DNA of 64,000 bases. Origin: Caenimonas soli (GTDB lineage Bacteria > Pseudomonadota > Gammaproteobacteria > Burkholderiales > Burkholderiaceae_C). The stretch lies in NCBI RefSeq assembly GCF_013155545.1, contig NZ_JABJVV010000006.1, positions 124,001 to 188,000 on the forward strand. The letters are read 5' to 3'. The position numbers were made by a program, and so were the translations under genes. This document shows, piece by piece, positions 35,314 through 45,063 of this stretch; position 1 is the stretch's first letter; the number at the start of each line of letters is the position of its first letter. The notes below the pieces were generated by a model, which saw only the letters and a list, made by a program, of their open reading frames with translations, searched no databases and was not told the origin of the DNA.

Positions 35314-35399
35314 GGTTTCTCCTCGGGGGCTGCTTAATTTTTCGGCAGCATGCATGCTAGCATCGACTACTCCCCAAGCATTACAAACAGGTTACGAGA

Positions 35400-36302
35400 T
35401 TGAGCAAGCTAGTCATCGCAACCCGCGAAAGCCGTCTCGCGCTGTGGCAAGCCGAACATGTGAAGGCGCTGCTCGAGCAGCGCGGCCATGAGGTGTCGCT
35501 GCTGGGCATGACCACGCGCGGCGACCAGATCCTGGACCGGTCCTTGAGCAAGGTCGGCGGCAAGGGCCTGTTCGTGAAGGAACTGGAAGTCGCGCTGGAA
35601 GAAGGCCGTGCCGACCTTGCTGTGCATTCGCTCAAGGATGTGCCCATGGAACTGCCGGAGGGCTTTGCGCTGGCCTGCGTGATGGAGCGCGAAGATCCCC
35701 GCGACGCCCTGGTTTCCAGCAGATTCGCAAGCGTGGACGAATTGCCGCAGGGCGCCGTCGTGGGCACCTCCAGCCTGCGCCGTGTGGTGCTGTTGCGCTC
35801 GCTGCGTCCCGACCTGAAGATCGAGCCGCTTCGCGGCAACCTGGACACGCGCCTGCGCAAGCTGGACGACGGTCAATACGACGCCATCGTGCTGGCGGCG
35901 GCGGGCCTCAAACGGCTGGGCTTGGGCCAGCGCATTCGCCAGGTCTTCGAGCCGGAGCAGATGCTGCCGGCTGCGGGCCAGGGGGCGTTGGGCATCGAGG
36001 TCCGGACGGGCCGCGCCGACCTGCTGGAGTTGCTGGCACCGCTGGCGCACCAGGCGACCTGGTTGGCGGTCGCTGCCGAACGCGCAGTGAGCCGCGCCAT
36101 GGGCGGCAGTTGTTCCATGCCGCTGGCGGCGTTTGCGACGCTCTCGGGTGAGCACCTTCAGCTGCGCGCCGCATGGGGCGATCCGGATCGCCCGGCCGCT
36201 TTGGTGCGGGCGGAAGCCGCTGCCGTCGCGGCCAACCTGGCGCAGGCCGGCGACTTGGGCACGGAAGTCGCGGCGCGGCTGCGCGCCGCCGGCGCCCACT
36301 GA
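35400..36302 (+). CDS. hemC: Porphobilinogen deaminase
   Basis: A 300-residue enzyme that polymerises four porphobilinogen units to hydroxymethylbilane. The N-terminus [21 protein letters not shown] is diagnostic; the dipyrromethane cofactor is attached to the cysteine in [13 protein letters not shown]. The only in-frame start matching the family is TTG at 35400, an uncommon start for this gene. It begins the hemC-hemD-hemX-hemY cluster. Confidence 0.95.
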   Translation: MSKLVIATRESRLALWQAEHVKALLEQRGHEVSLLGMTTRGDQILDRSLSKVGGKGLFVKELEVALEEGRADLAVHSLKDVPMELPEGFALACVMEREDPRDALVSSRFASVDELPQGAVVGTSSLRRVVLLRSLRPDLKIEPLRGNLDTRLRKLDDGQYDAIVLAAAGLKRLGLGQRIRQVFEPEQMLPAAGQGALGIEVRTGRADLLELLAPLAHQATWLAVAAERAVSRAMGGSCSMPLAAFATLSGEHLQLRAAWGDPDRPAALVRAEAAAVAANLAQAGDLGTEVAARLRAAGAH

Positions 36303-36314
36303 GACGCCGGCGCC

Positions 36315-37079
36315 ATGCAGGTGCTGGTGACCCGCCCGCAAGCCGAGGCCTCACTATGGGTCGAGCAGCTGCGCCAGCGCGGCTTCGATGCCATTGCGCT
36401 TCCCTTGATCGCCATCGTTGCAGCGCCTGCATCGCGGGCGCTGCAACAGGCCTGGGGCCAACTCGATCGCTATCGCGCCGTCATGTTCGTCAGCGGCAAC
36501 GCGGTGCGCCATTTTTTTGCGCATCGGCCCGCGGGCATGTCCTGGCCCAGCCATACGCGTGCCTGGGCACCCGGAACCGGGACCGCTCACGCGCTGGTGG
36601 AGGCCGGTGTCGATGTTGCCCTGGTCGATACGCCTTCGCCGCAAGCCGCGCAATTCGATTCCGAAAGCTTGTGGCAACGGGTGGCGGGCCAACTGGGCGC
36701 GGGCGATCGCATACTGATCGTTCGCGGCGAGGAGGCGGACGGAAAGGGTGGGGGGCGCGACTGGCTGGCTGAGCAGTTGGGCGCGGCAGGCGTCGAGGTG
36801 CAGGCCATCGCCGCCTATCTTCGCGCGCCACCTGTGTTCAGCCAGGCGCAGCGCGCCTTTGCCTTGCTTGGCGCAACCCAGGGTGTGTGGCTGTTCAGCA
36901 GTTCGCAGGGGATAGCCAACCTGCGGAGCCTGCTGCCGGCGCAAGATTGGGTCCAGGCCCGGGCGTTGGCGACGCACCCGCGTATCGCGCAGGCGGCGCG
37001 TCTGGCGGGGTTCGGTGTTGTTTGCGAGTCACGACCTTCCCTGGACGCCGTGGCGACGGCCCTAGAATCGTTTCGATGA
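36315..37079 (+). CDS. hemD: Uroporphyrinogen-III synthase
   Basis: A 254-residue HemD-family protein that closes hydroxymethylbilane to uroporphyrinogen III. It starts MQVLVTRPQAEASLWVEQLR, the typical N-terminal motif, and has VMFVSGNAVRHFF and GVWLFSSSQGIANL in the positions of the two-domain fold. Sequence is poorly conserved in the family, so the call leans on context: 12 bases after hemC and a four-base overlap with hemX. Confidence 0.93.
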   Translation: MQVLVTRPQAEASLWVEQLRQRGFDAIALPLIAIVAAPASRALQQAWGQLDRYRAVMFVSGNAVRHFFAHRPAGMSWPSHTRAWAPGTGTAHALVEAGVDVALVDTPSPQAAQFDSESLWQRVAGQLGAGDRILIVRGEEADGKGGGRDWLAEQLGAAGVEVQAIAAYLRAPPVFSQAQRAFALLGATQGVWLFSSSQGIANLRSLLPAQDWVQARALATHPRIAQAARLAGFGVVCESRPSLDAVATALESFR

Positions 37080-38158
37080 GTTCCGAGCCCTCGAGTCCAA
37101 CCGACGCCCCAAGCCAAGTCCCCGTGCTGGGGCTTGCGCAGCCGGCGGTGCAAGCGCCCGTGCTAGCCCCTGAGGGCCCGGCGGTGCCGCGTGGCCTCAT
37201 GTATGTTTTCCTGGCCGTCACCGCACTGTCGTTGGCGGCCAGCGCCATGCTCTGGCAAAAGCTCTCGAACATCCAGGAGCAGCTGGCGCGGCAAAGCGCC
37301 GACGCCGGCACCAATGCGATCGAAGCCCGGTCCATGGCCCGGCAGGCTCAGGAGCTGGCGAGGGAAACCGCCGCGCGCCAGGCGCTGGCCGATACCCGGC
37401 TCAGCGAGGTGGCGCTGCAGCGCTCGCAGATCGAAGAGCTGGTGCAAAGCATGTCGCGCTCCCGTGACGAGAACATGCTGGTCGATATCGAAGCAGCCTT
37501 GCGCCTGGCGCAGCAGCAGGCCCAGGCTACCGGCAGCGTCGAGCCGCTGCTGGCTGCGCTGCGCAGCGCCGACCAGCGCCTGGAGCGCTCGGGCCAGCCC
37601 CGGCTTTCGCGCGTACGTGCCGCGGTCGCCCGCGACATCGACCGCATCAAGTCCTCCGGCACCACCGACGTGCCCAGCCTGCTGCTCAGGCTGGACGAGT
37701 TGGCACGCCAGGTCGACGAGCTCCCGCTGGCCAATGCGGTACCCAACGCCCGTGTCGCGGCCGGCGCGCGCAAGCAGGAGCCGGCAGCGCCGCTTCGCTG
37801 GTGGGAGCGCGCCCTGGCGGAGGTCCGCGAGGAGGCTCGAGGGCTGGTGCGCGTCAGCCGCATCGACCAGCCCGAGGCGGTGCTGCTGGCGCCGGACCAG
37901 GCCTTCTTCATTCGCGAGAACCTCAAGCTCACGCTGCTCAATGCGCGCCTCGCGCTGCTGTCGCGGCAGACGGATTCGGCGCGGGCCGACGTGACCACGG
38001 CAACGACGGCTTTGCGCAAGTATTTCGACCCGTCGGCGCGCAAGACCCAGGCCGTGGCCGCCCAGTTGCAGCAGGTGCACGACCAGTTGCGCGCGGTCGA
38101 ACTGCCGCGTATCGACGAAACGCTTGCGGTGCTGGCCACCGCGGCCGCTGGAAGGTAA
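37076..38158 (+). CDS. hemX: HemX-like membrane protein
   Basis: A 360-residue protein with a proline-rich cytoplasmic N-terminus, one membrane helix (about residues 42-62, LMYVFLAVTALSLAASAM) and a long coiled-coil periplasmic domain. It is annotated in the family as uroporphyrin-III C-methyltransferase-like, but no SAM-binding motif is present and a scaffolding role with HemY is more plausible. It overlaps hemD by four bases. Confidence 0.88.
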   Translation: MSSEPSSPTDAPSQVPVLGLAQPAVQAPVLAPEGPAVPRGLMYVFLAVTALSLAASAMLWQKLSNIQEQLARQSADAGTNAIEARSMARQAQELARETAARQALADTRLSEVALQRSQIEELVQSMSRSRDENMLVDIEAALRLAQQQAQATGSVEPLLAALRSADQRLERSGQPRLSRVRAAVARDIDRIKSSGTTDVPSLLLRLDELARQVDELPLANAVPNARVAAGARKQEPAAPLRWWERALAEVREEARGLVRVSRIDQPEAVLLAPDQAFFIRENLKLTLLNARLALLSRQTDSARADVTTATTALRKYFDPSARKTQAVAAQLQQVHDQLRAVELPRIDETLAVLATAAAGR

Positions 38159-38162
38159 GCCG

Positions 38163-39416
38163 TTGCGCGTCGCTCTCTGGCTCCTGGCCCTCTTCGGCGT
38201 CGCCGTCGCCATCGCCCTGTTCGCAGGCAACAACCAGGGAACGGTGACGCTGTTCTGGCCGCCGTACCGTGTCGACCTGTCACTCAACCTGGTCTTGTTG
38301 CTGCTGTTCGCGGCTTTCGCGTTCCTGCATGCCGCACTGGGCGCGCTGGCAGCGCTGTTCGACATGCCGCGCCAGGCCTTGCGCTGGCGCTCCCAGCAAA
38401 AAGAGCGCGCCATGCACGGCTCCCTGCTCGATGGCCTATCGCATCTGCTGGCCGGGCGCTTCATCCGCGCCCGCAAGTCCGCCGAGATGGCGCTGGGCCA
38501 GGAAAGGTCGCTGAGCAACGGCGGCCAGCGCCCGGCCAACGCGGCGCAAGTGCGCACCCTGGCGCACCTGCTGGCCGCCGAAAGTGCGCAGGCCCTTCAG
38601 GACAAAGCCGCGCGGGAAGAGCATCTCAAGCAGGCGCTCGAGCAGACTTCGTCGCGCGACGCCCAGGAAACACATGAAGGGGCCTTGATGCGGGCGGCCC
38701 GCTGGTCGCTGGACGACCGTGAGCCCGACGCCGCGATGGCCTGGCTCAAGGGCTTGCCGCAAGGCGCGGCCCGCCGCACGCTGGCTTTGCGCATGAAACT
38801 CAAGGCGGCCCGGCTGACACACCAGACTGCCGAAGCGCTGGAGACCGCGCGCTTGCTGTCCAAGCACCGGGCGTTCTCAAGCAGCGCCGCAGAAAGCATC
38901 GTGCGCGGCCTGGCGGTCGACCTGCTCAACGGGGCACACGACGTGGCCCAGTTGCAGCGCGCCTGGGATTCGCTGGAGCCGGCCGAGCGCCGGATGCCGG
39001 AGCTGGCCATCCACGCGGCGCAGCGCCTCACCACGCTGGGCGGCGACGCGCACCTGGCGCGCGACTGGTTGCTGCCGGTATGGGAGCAGCAGGGCGAGCT
39101 GGGCGATGCGTTGAAGGTCAAGCTGGTGCGCGCCCTGGAAGCCGGGCTGGACAGCCTCGATGGCGCCTGGCTGGCCCGCATCGAGTCAGCGCAAAAGGCG
39201 AATCCGCGCGATGCCACGTTGCAATACCTCGCCGGCATGGCCTGCATGAAGCGCCAGCTGTGGGGCAAGGCGCAGCAGCACATGAGCCAGGCGGCCATGG
39301 GCCTGCGGGACGTGCGACTGCATCGCAATGCCTGGCGCTCGCTGGCGCTGCTGGCCGAAGAACGTGGCGACCACGTAACTGCGGCCCAGGCGTGGAAACG
39401 CGCGGCCAGCGACTAG
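38163..39416 (+). CDS. hemY: HemY, TPR-containing inner membrane protein
   Basis: A 417-residue proteobacterial HemY (not the protoporphyrinogen oxidase of the same name in Gram-positives). Two membrane helices lie in the first 70 residues, followed by the HemY N-terminal domain (QALRWRSQQKERAMHGSLLDGLSHLLAGRF) and TPR-like helices. The start is TTG at 38163 (LRVALWLLALFGVAVAIAL), five bases after the hemX stop. It is needed for normal protoheme formation in E. coli. Confidence 0.9.
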   Translation: MRVALWLLALFGVAVAIALFAGNNQGTVTLFWPPYRVDLSLNLVLLLLFAAFAFLHAALGALAALFDMPRQALRWRSQQKERAMHGSLLDGLSHLLAGRFIRARKSAEMALGQERSLSNGGQRPANAAQVRTLAHLLAAESAQALQDKAAREEHLKQALEQTSSRDAQETHEGALMRAARWSLDDREPDAAMAWLKGLPQGAARRTLALRMKLKAARLTHQTAEALETARLLSKHRAFSSSAAESIVRGLAVDLLNGAHDVAQLQRAWDSLEPAERRMPELAIHAAQRLTTLGGDAHLARDWLLPVWEQQGELGDALKVKLVRALEAGLDSLDGAWLARIESAQKANPRDATLQYLAGMACMKRQLWGKAQQHMSQAAMGLRDVRLHRNAWRSLALLAEERGDHVTAAQAWKRAASD

Positions 39417-39449
39417 CACCGGACCGCGCGCTTAAGGCTTATCGCCGGG

Positions 39450-42400
39450 TTATTGCAGCGGCAAAGTGCCCTGCTCGAACGGCAGCTTCATGCCCTGCAA
39501 GTCGCGCTTGGTTTCCACCAGCACCAGCGGGCCTTCGTCGATCACGATAGGAGCCGGGCGTTCGCGCGGCACGCGCGGCGGCCGGGGTTCCGCAGCGATC
39601 TGCGCCTGCACGGCAGCAATCTTTTGTGCATCGGAATTCACCCACTGCAGGCCCGAGCCTTCGGCGACCTGCGCCAGCTCCGACACGGGCAGTTCGAAGG
39701 CCTGGACCTTCGGCAGGCCCTTGGCGGCCGGGGCGGGGCTGGGAGCCTGCGCAACGGTCGCGCGCGGGGCCTGGGGCGCCGCTTGCGGCGGCGTCTGCGG
39801 CTGAGGCTGCGGCGCGTACGCTTGCGGCGCGGCTTGCACTTCCTCCGTCACGAAGCCGGTGGGATAGCGCAGCCGTTCGGTCCGCTCTTCGGCCGCAACC
39901 TCCTTCACCTCGCCGCCGACGGCGTCGGTAGCCTCGTTGGCGGCTGGAGCGGTTTCGTCGCGCGGCTGGCGCTCGCGCCGGTCGCGGCCATAACGATCGC
40001 GCGAACGGCGTTCACGGCGCTCTTCGCCTTCCGGCTCGCTGCGGCCTGCGTCCTGGTGGGTATGGGACTCGAGCACCGCATCCGCCGCCGGCGCTTGATG
40101 GTCGCGCATGTCGGCGACAGTGCCCACCGAAGTGGCAGCGCCTGCCAGTGCGGCAACTTCGTCCGCCTGGTTGGCCGGAGCCTGCTCGCGCGGGCCGCGT
40201 TCGCCGCGACGCTCGCCGCGTCCGCGACCACCGCGTTCACCACGCTCGCGCTGGCCTTCGCCGCGTTCACTGCGCTCGCCGCGAGGCGGGCGTTCCTGGC
40301 GCTGCTCGGCCGTGGCGCCTTCGGCACCGGCTTGCACCGTGGGGATTGCGCCGTCGACGCCGGCGCGGCCGTCCGGTTCCCTGCGCTCGCGTTGCCCGCG
40401 TTCGCGGCCGTCACCGCGGCCCTCACGGCCCTCGCGCGGTCCGCGGTCGCCTCGGCCTTCGCCGCGCTCGCCGCGACGCTGGTCACCCTCACCCTGGCGG
40501 CCGCCTTCGGGAGTACGCGGCGGCTGGCCTTCAATGCCTTCCGCCAGTGCGCGTTCGCGGCGCGGCTCGCCACCACGGCCATCGCCGCGGCGTCCACCCT
40601 GGCGTTCGCCGTCGCGGCCTCGTCCTTCGCCACGGCCGCCACGGCGGCCATCACCGCGACCTTCGCGTCCTTCGCCACGGCCTTCACCACGGCCTTCACG
40701 CCGCTCTTCTTTCTTGGGCTGGGCCACGACGGGCGCAGGTGCCGGCACGGCGGCCGGTGCGAGGCCGAACAGGCCCTTGATCCACGCCGTGAATCCAGTC
40801 TCCGCGGCTGCGGGCGTCGGCGCCGGTGCCGGCGCCTTGGCTGCGGGTGCTTTCGCAACCGGCTCGGCCTTGACGGGTTCGGGCTTGGGCGCCACGATCG
40901 GTGCCGGCGCGTCCGGCAGCACGCCCTTGATCACGGGCTCCTGCTTGTTGGCGCGCTCGTGCGTGCGGCGGGTGACGGTGGTCGGGTCTTCGATTTCCTC
41001 GGCCATGTGGTAGCTGGCCTGCAGGTTGTCCAGGCGCGGGTCGTCGTGCTTCAGGCGCTCGAGCCGGTAATTCGGCGTTTCCAGCGTCTTGTTGGGCACC
41101 ATGATCACGTTCAGGCGCTGCTTGAGTTCGATCTTGGCGATCTCGGTGCGCTTCTCGTTCAACAGGAACGAAGCCACTTCCACCGGCACTTGCACGTGCA
41201 CGGCGGCCGTGCCGTCCTTCATCGACTCCTCCTGGATGATCCGCAGGATCTGCAGCGCCGAGCTTTCCGTGTCGCGGATGTGGCCGTGGCCACCGCAGCG
41301 CGGGCAGGGGATCGAAGCGCCTTCGGACAGGGCCGGGCGCAGGCGCTGGCGGCTCATTTCCATCAGGCCGAACTTGCTGATGGTGCCGAACTGCACGCGG
41401 GCGCGGTCTTGCCGCAGGGCGTCGCGCAGGCGGTTTTCGACCTCGCGGCGATTCTTCGACTCTTCCATGTCGATGAAGTCGATGACGATCAGGCCGCCCA
41501 GGTCGCGCAGGCGCATCTGGCGCGCCACTTCGTCCGCGGCTTCCAGGTTGGTGCGGGTCGCGGTTTCCTCGATGTCGCCGCCCTTGATGGCGCGGGCCGA
41601 GTTGACGTCGATCGAGACCAGCGCTTCGGTGTGGTCGATCACGACCACACCGCCCGAGGGCAGCTTCACTTCGCGGGCGTAGGCCGATTCGATCTGGTGC
41701 TCGATCTGGAAGCGGCTGAACAGCGGAGCGTCGTCACGGTAGCGTTTCACGCGGGCCGCATGCTCGGGCATCACGTGGGCCATGAACTGCTGGGCCTGCT
41801 CGTAGATGTCGTCGGTGTCGATCAGGATGTCGCCGATGTCGTGATTGAAGTAATCACGGATGGCGCGAATGACGAGCGACGATTCCTGGTAAATCAGGAA
41901 GGCGCCCTTGCCGCCCTTGGAAGCGCCGTCGATGGCGTTCCAGAGCTTGAGCAGGTAGTTCAGGTCCCACTGCAGTTCGGGGGCGCTGCGGCCGATGCCG
42001 GCGGTGCGGGCGATGATGGACATGCCGTTGGGATATTCCAACTGGTCCATGTTCTCCTTCAGCTCGGCCCGGTCGTCGCCCTCGATCCGGCGGCTCACGC
42101 CGCCGCCGCGCGGGTTGTTGGGCATCAGCACGACATAGCGGCCGGCCAGCGAGACGAAGGTGGTGAGGGCGGCGCCCTTGTTGCCGCGCTCCTCTTTCTC
42201 GACCTGGACCAGCAGTTCCTGGCCTTCCCGGATGGCGTCGCTGATGCGAGCCTGGGAAACCGAAACGCCCTGGGCGAAGTAGCTCTTGGAGATTTCCTTG
42301 AACGGCAGGAAGCCGTGGCGGTCTTCGCCGTAGTCCACGAAGCAGGCTTCGAGCGAGGGCTCGACCCGCGTCACCACGGCCTTGTAGATATTTCCTTTGC

Positions 42401-42509
42401 GCTGTTCGCGCCCTTCGATTTCGATTTCATAGTCGAGGAGTTTTTGTCCATCGACGATTGCCAGCCGGCGTTCTTCCGCCTGCGTGGCATTGATCAGCAT
42501 CCGCTTCAT
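39450..42509 (-). CDS. rne: Ribonuclease E
   Basis: A 1019-residue RNase E. The catalytic half starts [21 protein letters not shown], with S1 domain (about 35-120), 5' sensor, DNase I-like subdomain with catalytic aspartates in [14 protein letters not shown] and LIVIDFIDM, and the Zn-link CPRCGGHG (about residue 405). From about 540 to 960 the sequence is disordered, with proline/alanine runs and a long arginine-glycine-glutamate tract ([19 protein letters not shown]) likely to bind RNA. The last ~60 residues ([17 protein letters not shown] to the end) look conserved. Confidence 0.96.
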   Translation of the reverse strand: MKRMLINATQAEERRLAIVDGQKLLDYEIEIEGREQRKGNIYKAVVTRVEPSLEACFVDYGEDRHGFLPFKEISKSYFAQGVSVSQARISDAIREGQELLVQVEKEERGNKGAALTTFVSLAGRYVVLMPNNPRGGGVSRRIEGDDRAELKENMDQLEYPNGMSIIARTAGIGRSAPELQWDLNYLLKLWNAIDGASKGGKGAFLIYQESSLVIRAIRDYFNHDIGDILIDTDDIYEQAQQFMAHVMPEHAARVKRYRDDAPLFSRFQIEHQIESAYAREVKLPSGGVVVIDHTEALVSIDVNSARAIKGGDIEETATRTNLEAADEVARQMRLRDLGGLIVIDFIDMEESKNRREVENRLRDALRQDRARVQFGTISKFGLMEMSRQRLRPALSEGASIPCPRCGGHGHIRDTESSALQILRIIQEESMKDGTAAVHVQVPVEVASFLLNEKRTEIAKIELKQRLNVIMVPNKTLETPNYRLERLKHDDPRLDNLQASYHMAEEIEDPTTVTRRTHERANKQEPVIKGVLPDAPAPIVAPKPEPVKAEPVAKAPAAKAPAPAPTPAAAETGFTAWIKGLFGLAPAAVPAPAPVVAQPKKEERREGRGEGRGEGREGRGDGRRGGRGEGRGRDGERQGGRRGDGRGGEPRRERALAEGIEGQPPRTPEGGRQGEGDQRRGERGEGRGDRGPREGREGRGDGRERGQRERREPDGRAGVDGAIPTVQAGAEGATAEQRQERPPRGERSERGEGQRERGERGGRGRGERRGERGPREQAPANQADEVAALAGAATSVGTVADMRDHQAPAADAVLESHTHQDAGRSEPEGEERRERRSRDRYGRDRRERQPRDETAPAANEATDAVGGEVKEVAAEERTERLRYPTGFVTEEVQAAPQAYAPQPQPQTPPQAAPQAPRATVAQAPSPAPAAKGLPKVQAFELPVSELAQVAEGSGLQWVNSDAQKIAAVQAQIAAEPRPPRVPRERPAPIVIDEGPLVLVETKRDLQGMKLPFEQGTLPLQ

Positions 42510-43032
42510 AGCGTCACCTTCTTTTTGTCAAATAAAACATCACAGACCCATGACGGGTCAACGATGCCTGACGGACGCTTCGAAACGGATGGAATTGCCG
42601 GGTATGCGACGCGGCTGCCGGGTGTTAACTCGGCAGGCGGGGCAAGGGCGCGTGGAGGGGGGCGAGGAACGGGGTGCCGTAACGGCTGCCCCGTAGTGCC
42701 ACAAGAACTGTGGCGTGTAGAGCCCGCGGGGCGCGGACTGGCGGCGACGCCAAGCCTTCGGCGGGGGCTGTGAGCCACCGCCAGCAGGCCATGAGGATCG
42801 CCATCAACACGGGGTTTCTCGCTTTAGTCCGTCCGCCAAGCGTTGGCTGGCGGACTGGTATTCCGTAAGTGTTTCAAAGTGCCGGCTTGACCATCGCCTT
42901 GGCGGGCCACCGCCAGCATCTGGCTGGCGATCTGCGCGCGGGGGACGATGGTGGCATCGACCTTCCAGCGTGGCCGGTGGCAGTGCGTGGACTAAACTCC
43001 AAGGCAAATCAACCACTTACAGCGTTACGCTA
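42510..43032 (-). other. rne 5' leader and rne-rluC intergenic region
   Basis: These 523 bases hold no convincing gene; short open frames lack homology or RBS. If rne starts from the TATAAT at 43042-43047, almost all of it is the rne 5' untranslated region. A perfect 8-bp inverted repeat GTCCGCCA/TGGCGGAC (42831-42855) and several CGCCAGC/GCTGGCG pairs suggest a folded leader, as in E. coli rne, where the leader mediates RNase E feedback control. Confidence 0.55.
42831..42855 (-). other. Hairpin in rne leader
   Basis: GTCCGCCA and TGGCGGAC form a perfect 8-bp stem with a nine-base loop about 320 nt upstream of the rne start codon. It has no T-tract and is therefore unlikely to be a terminator. 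It could be an RNase E recognition structure in the leader. Confidence 0.35.
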
Positions 43033-44046
43033 GTGAAACACATTATAGGGGGCCCAGAGCCCCCTGCAAGCGCGCAGGTCAAATTAGTCGAGGTGGACGA
43101 AGAATCCGCCGGCCAGCGGCTCGACAACTTCCTGATCCGCCAGCTCAAAGGCGTGCCCAAGACCCACGTGTACCGCATCATCCGCAGCGGCGAGGTGAGG
43201 GTGAACAAGGGCCGGGCGGCGGCCGACACCCGGGTCGCGGCCGGCGACATGGTGCGCCTGCCCCCGGTGCGGATTTCGGAGAAAGTCGCGGAGAAACTGG
43301 AAAAGCCGGCCCCGGCGCGGGAATTTCCTGTCCTCCTGGAGGACGAGCACCTGCTCGCCATCGACAAACCAGCCGGGGTGGCGGTGCACGGCGGCAGCGG
43401 CGTGAGCTTCGGTGTGATCGAACAGCTGCGCCAGGCCCGGCCCGCCGCCAAGCTGCTCGAGCTGGTGCACCGGCTCGACCGTGAGACCTCCGGGATCTTG
43501 CTGGTGGCGAAGAAGCGCTCGGCCTTGCTAAAGCTGCAGGACCAGTTCCGCGAGCGCGAAACCGGCAAGACCTACCTGGCGCTGGTGGTGGGCGCTTGGC
43601 CCGCCAACAAGAAGGTTGTCGACGTCCCGCTGCACAAATACCTGCAGGCCGACGGCGAGCGGCGGGTGAAGGTGGTCGCCAAGGACGACCCGGACGGGAT
43701 GCGCTCGATCACCCTGGTCAAGGTCAGGCATGTCATACCGGCGCAGGCTGGCATCCAGGTCCCTGCTTTCACGCTGCTGGAGGTCACCATCAAGACCGGC
43801 CGCACCCACCAGATCCGCGTCCACCTCGCTTCCCAGGGACACCCGATCGCCGGCGACGACAAGTACGGCGACTTCGAGCTCAACAAGGCCTTGCAAAAAC
43901 GCGGGCTCAAGCGCATGTTCCTGCACGCGTGGCGGTTACAGTTCAACCACCCCGACTCCGGCGAACGCATCGAATTGCTTGCCGCGATGCCGCCGGAACT
44001 CAAGAAGTTTGCCGACCATGCCACCGCAACGCCCCCGCCAGTTTGA
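43033..44046 (+). CDS. rluC: Ribosomal large subunit pseudouridine synthase C
   Basis: A 337-residue RluA-family enzyme that makes pseudouridines in 23S rRNA. The N-terminal S4 domain is AGQRLDNFLIRQLKGVPKTHVYRIIRSGEVRVNKGR (a landmark at about residues 27-62), and the catalytic aspartate is in LVHRLDRETSGILLVAKK. The start GTG at 43033 gives VKHIIG, like other family members. Residues about 232-244 (RHVIPAQAGIQVP) are an extra loop encoded by a dispersed palindromic repeat. It is divergent from rne, as in E. coli. Confidence 0.93.
   Translation: MKHIIGGPEPPASAQVKLVEVDEESAGQRLDNFLIRQLKGVPKTHVYRIIRSGEVRVNKGRAAADTRVAAGDMVRLPPVRISEKVAEKLEKPAPAREFPVLLEDEHLLAIDKPAGVAVHGGSGVSFGVIEQLRQARPAAKLLELVHRLDRETSGILLVAKKRSALLKLQDQFRERETGKTYLALVVGAWPANKKVVDVPLHKYLQADGERRVKVVAKDDPDGMRSITLVKVRHVIPAQAGIQVPAFTLLEVTIKTGRTHQIRVHLASQGHPIAGDDKYGDFELNKALQKRGLKRMFLHAWRLQFNHPDSGERIELLAAMPPELKKFADHATATPPPV
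43042..43070 (-). promoter_or_regulatory. rne: Putative rne promoter inside rluC start
   Basis: The minus strand has a perfect TATAAT at 43047-43042 with CTTGCA 17 bases upstream (43070-43065). Transcription would begin near 43035, two bases from the rluC start codon, and give an rne leader of about 525 nt. E. coli rne also has a long leader and is divergent from rluC, which supports the assignment. Confidence 0.5.
43726..43764 (+). repeat. Dispersed palindromic repeat in rluC (PAQAGIQ type)
   Basis: The sequence GTCATACCGGCGCAGGCTGG and following ATCCAG matches the widespread proteobacterial repeat whose usual form is GTCATTCCCGCG...GGAATCCAG and which translates as VIPAQAGIQ. Here it is read in the rluC frame and adds about 12 residues between SITLVKV and FTLLEVTIKTGRTHQIRVH, segments that are contiguous in ordinary RluC. 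Confidence 0.65.
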
Positions 44047-44686
44047 CCTGATCGCCTTCGACTGGGACGGCACGCTGTTCGATTCCACCAAGATCATCGT
44101 GCGCTGCATACAGCGCGCCGTGGTCGATGTGGGCGGCAGCAAGCCCTCGGACAAGGCGGCTGCCTATGTGATCGGCATGGGCCTCATGCAGGCGCTGGCG
44201 CACGCGGCGCCGGACGTGCCCAAGGAAAAGTACCCGGAACTCGGTGCGCGGTACCGGCACCACTACACGTCGCACCAGAACGACCTGAGCCTGTTCGACG
44301 GCGTGCTGCCCCTCCTGGACGAACTCAAGGCGCGCCATCACTGGCTGGCGGTGGCGACCGGCAAGTCGCGCCGCGGGCTCGACGAAGTGCTGCGCACGGT
44401 GCAGCTCAAGGGCGTGTTCGATGGTTCGCGCACCGCCGACGAGACCGAGGGCAAGCCCCATCCGCTGATGCTGCAGGAGCTGATGCGCGAATTCGGTACC
44501 GAGCCGCGGCGCACGCTGATGGTCGGTGACACCACGCATGACCTGCAGATGGCCCTGAACGCCGGATGCCCCGCCGTGGGCGTGAGCTACGGCGCCCATG
44601 AGCCTGGCGAGTTCGAGCCGCTGAAGCCCCTTTTTGTCGCGCACACGGTGGCCGGCTTGCGCGGCTGGTTGCTGGAAAACGCCTGA
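44018..44686 (+). CDS. HAD-superfamily hydrolase, phosphoglycolate phosphatase-like
   Basis: A 222-residue HAD subfamily IA hydrolase. Motif I is FDWDGTLFDS with both aspartates, motif II is VATGKSRRGL, motif III lysine is in EGKPHPLML and motif IV is MVGDTTHDLQMA. It most resembles Gph-type phosphatases, but YjjG or other sugar-phosphate substrates are possible. The ATG at 44018 lies inside the 3' end of rluC, overlapping by 29 bases; the pair is conserved in beta-proteobacteria. Confidence 0.88.
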   Translation: MPPQRPRQFDLIAFDWDGTLFDSTKIIVRCIQRAVVDVGGSKPSDKAAAYVIGMGLMQALAHAAPDVPKEKYPELGARYRHHYTSHQNDLSLFDGVLPLLDELKARHHWLAVATGKSRRGLDEVLRTVQLKGVFDGSRTADETEGKPHPLMLQELMREFGTEPRRTLMVGDTTHDLQMALNAGCPAVGVSYGAHEPGEFEPLKPLFVAHTVAGLRGWLLENA

Positions 44687-44691
44687 GAGCG

Positions 44692-45057
44692 ATGGACGAA
44701 GCACTGCCTCTTTGCAACTCCGCCGACCTAGTGGACGGGGGTGAGGCCGTGCCCTTCGACGTGAATTTCGGGGGCCAGACCTGCCGCGCATTCGCGATCC
44801 GCTACCAGGGCCGGGTGCACGCCTACCTCAACCGTTGTGCCCATGTGGCCATGGAATTGGATTGGCAGCCCAATCGCTTCTTCGACGATACCGGGCGCTG
44901 GCTGCTGTGCGGCACGCACGGAGCGGTGTACCAGCCCGATACCGGCGAGTGCGCAGGCGGCCCGTGCCGGGGCGGCCTGGTAAAAATTGAGCTCTCCGAG
45001 CAACACGGCGTAGTGCACTGGCATACTGCCTACAACCTCAAACCCGTCCTCTTTTAA
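44692..45057 (+). CDS. Rieske [2Fe-2S] ferredoxin-like protein
   Basis: A 121-residue soluble protein with one Rieske domain. The cluster ligands are in NRCAHVAME (CxH) and LLCGTHGAVY (CxxH). There is no transmembrane anchor and no oxygenase catalytic domain, so it is a stand-alone Rieske ferredoxin whose partner is unknown. It starts five bases after the HAD gene and ends six bases before the peptidase gene, in a tight operon. Confidence 0.88.
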   Translation: MDEALPLCNSADLVDGGEAVPFDVNFGGQTCRAFAIRYQGRVHAYLNRCAHVAMELDWQPNRFFDDTGRWLLCGTHGAVYQPDTGECAGGPCRGGLVKIELSEQHGVVHWHTAYNLKPVLF

Positions 45058-45063
45058 GAAATC

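Noticed and set aside
39453..42773. 1106-residue open frame on the plus strand opposite rne
   Set aside because: It is fully antisense to the clear RNase E gene, has low-complexity GC-driven composition and no recognisable domain. Long antisense frames are expected in high-GC genes with strong third-position bias.
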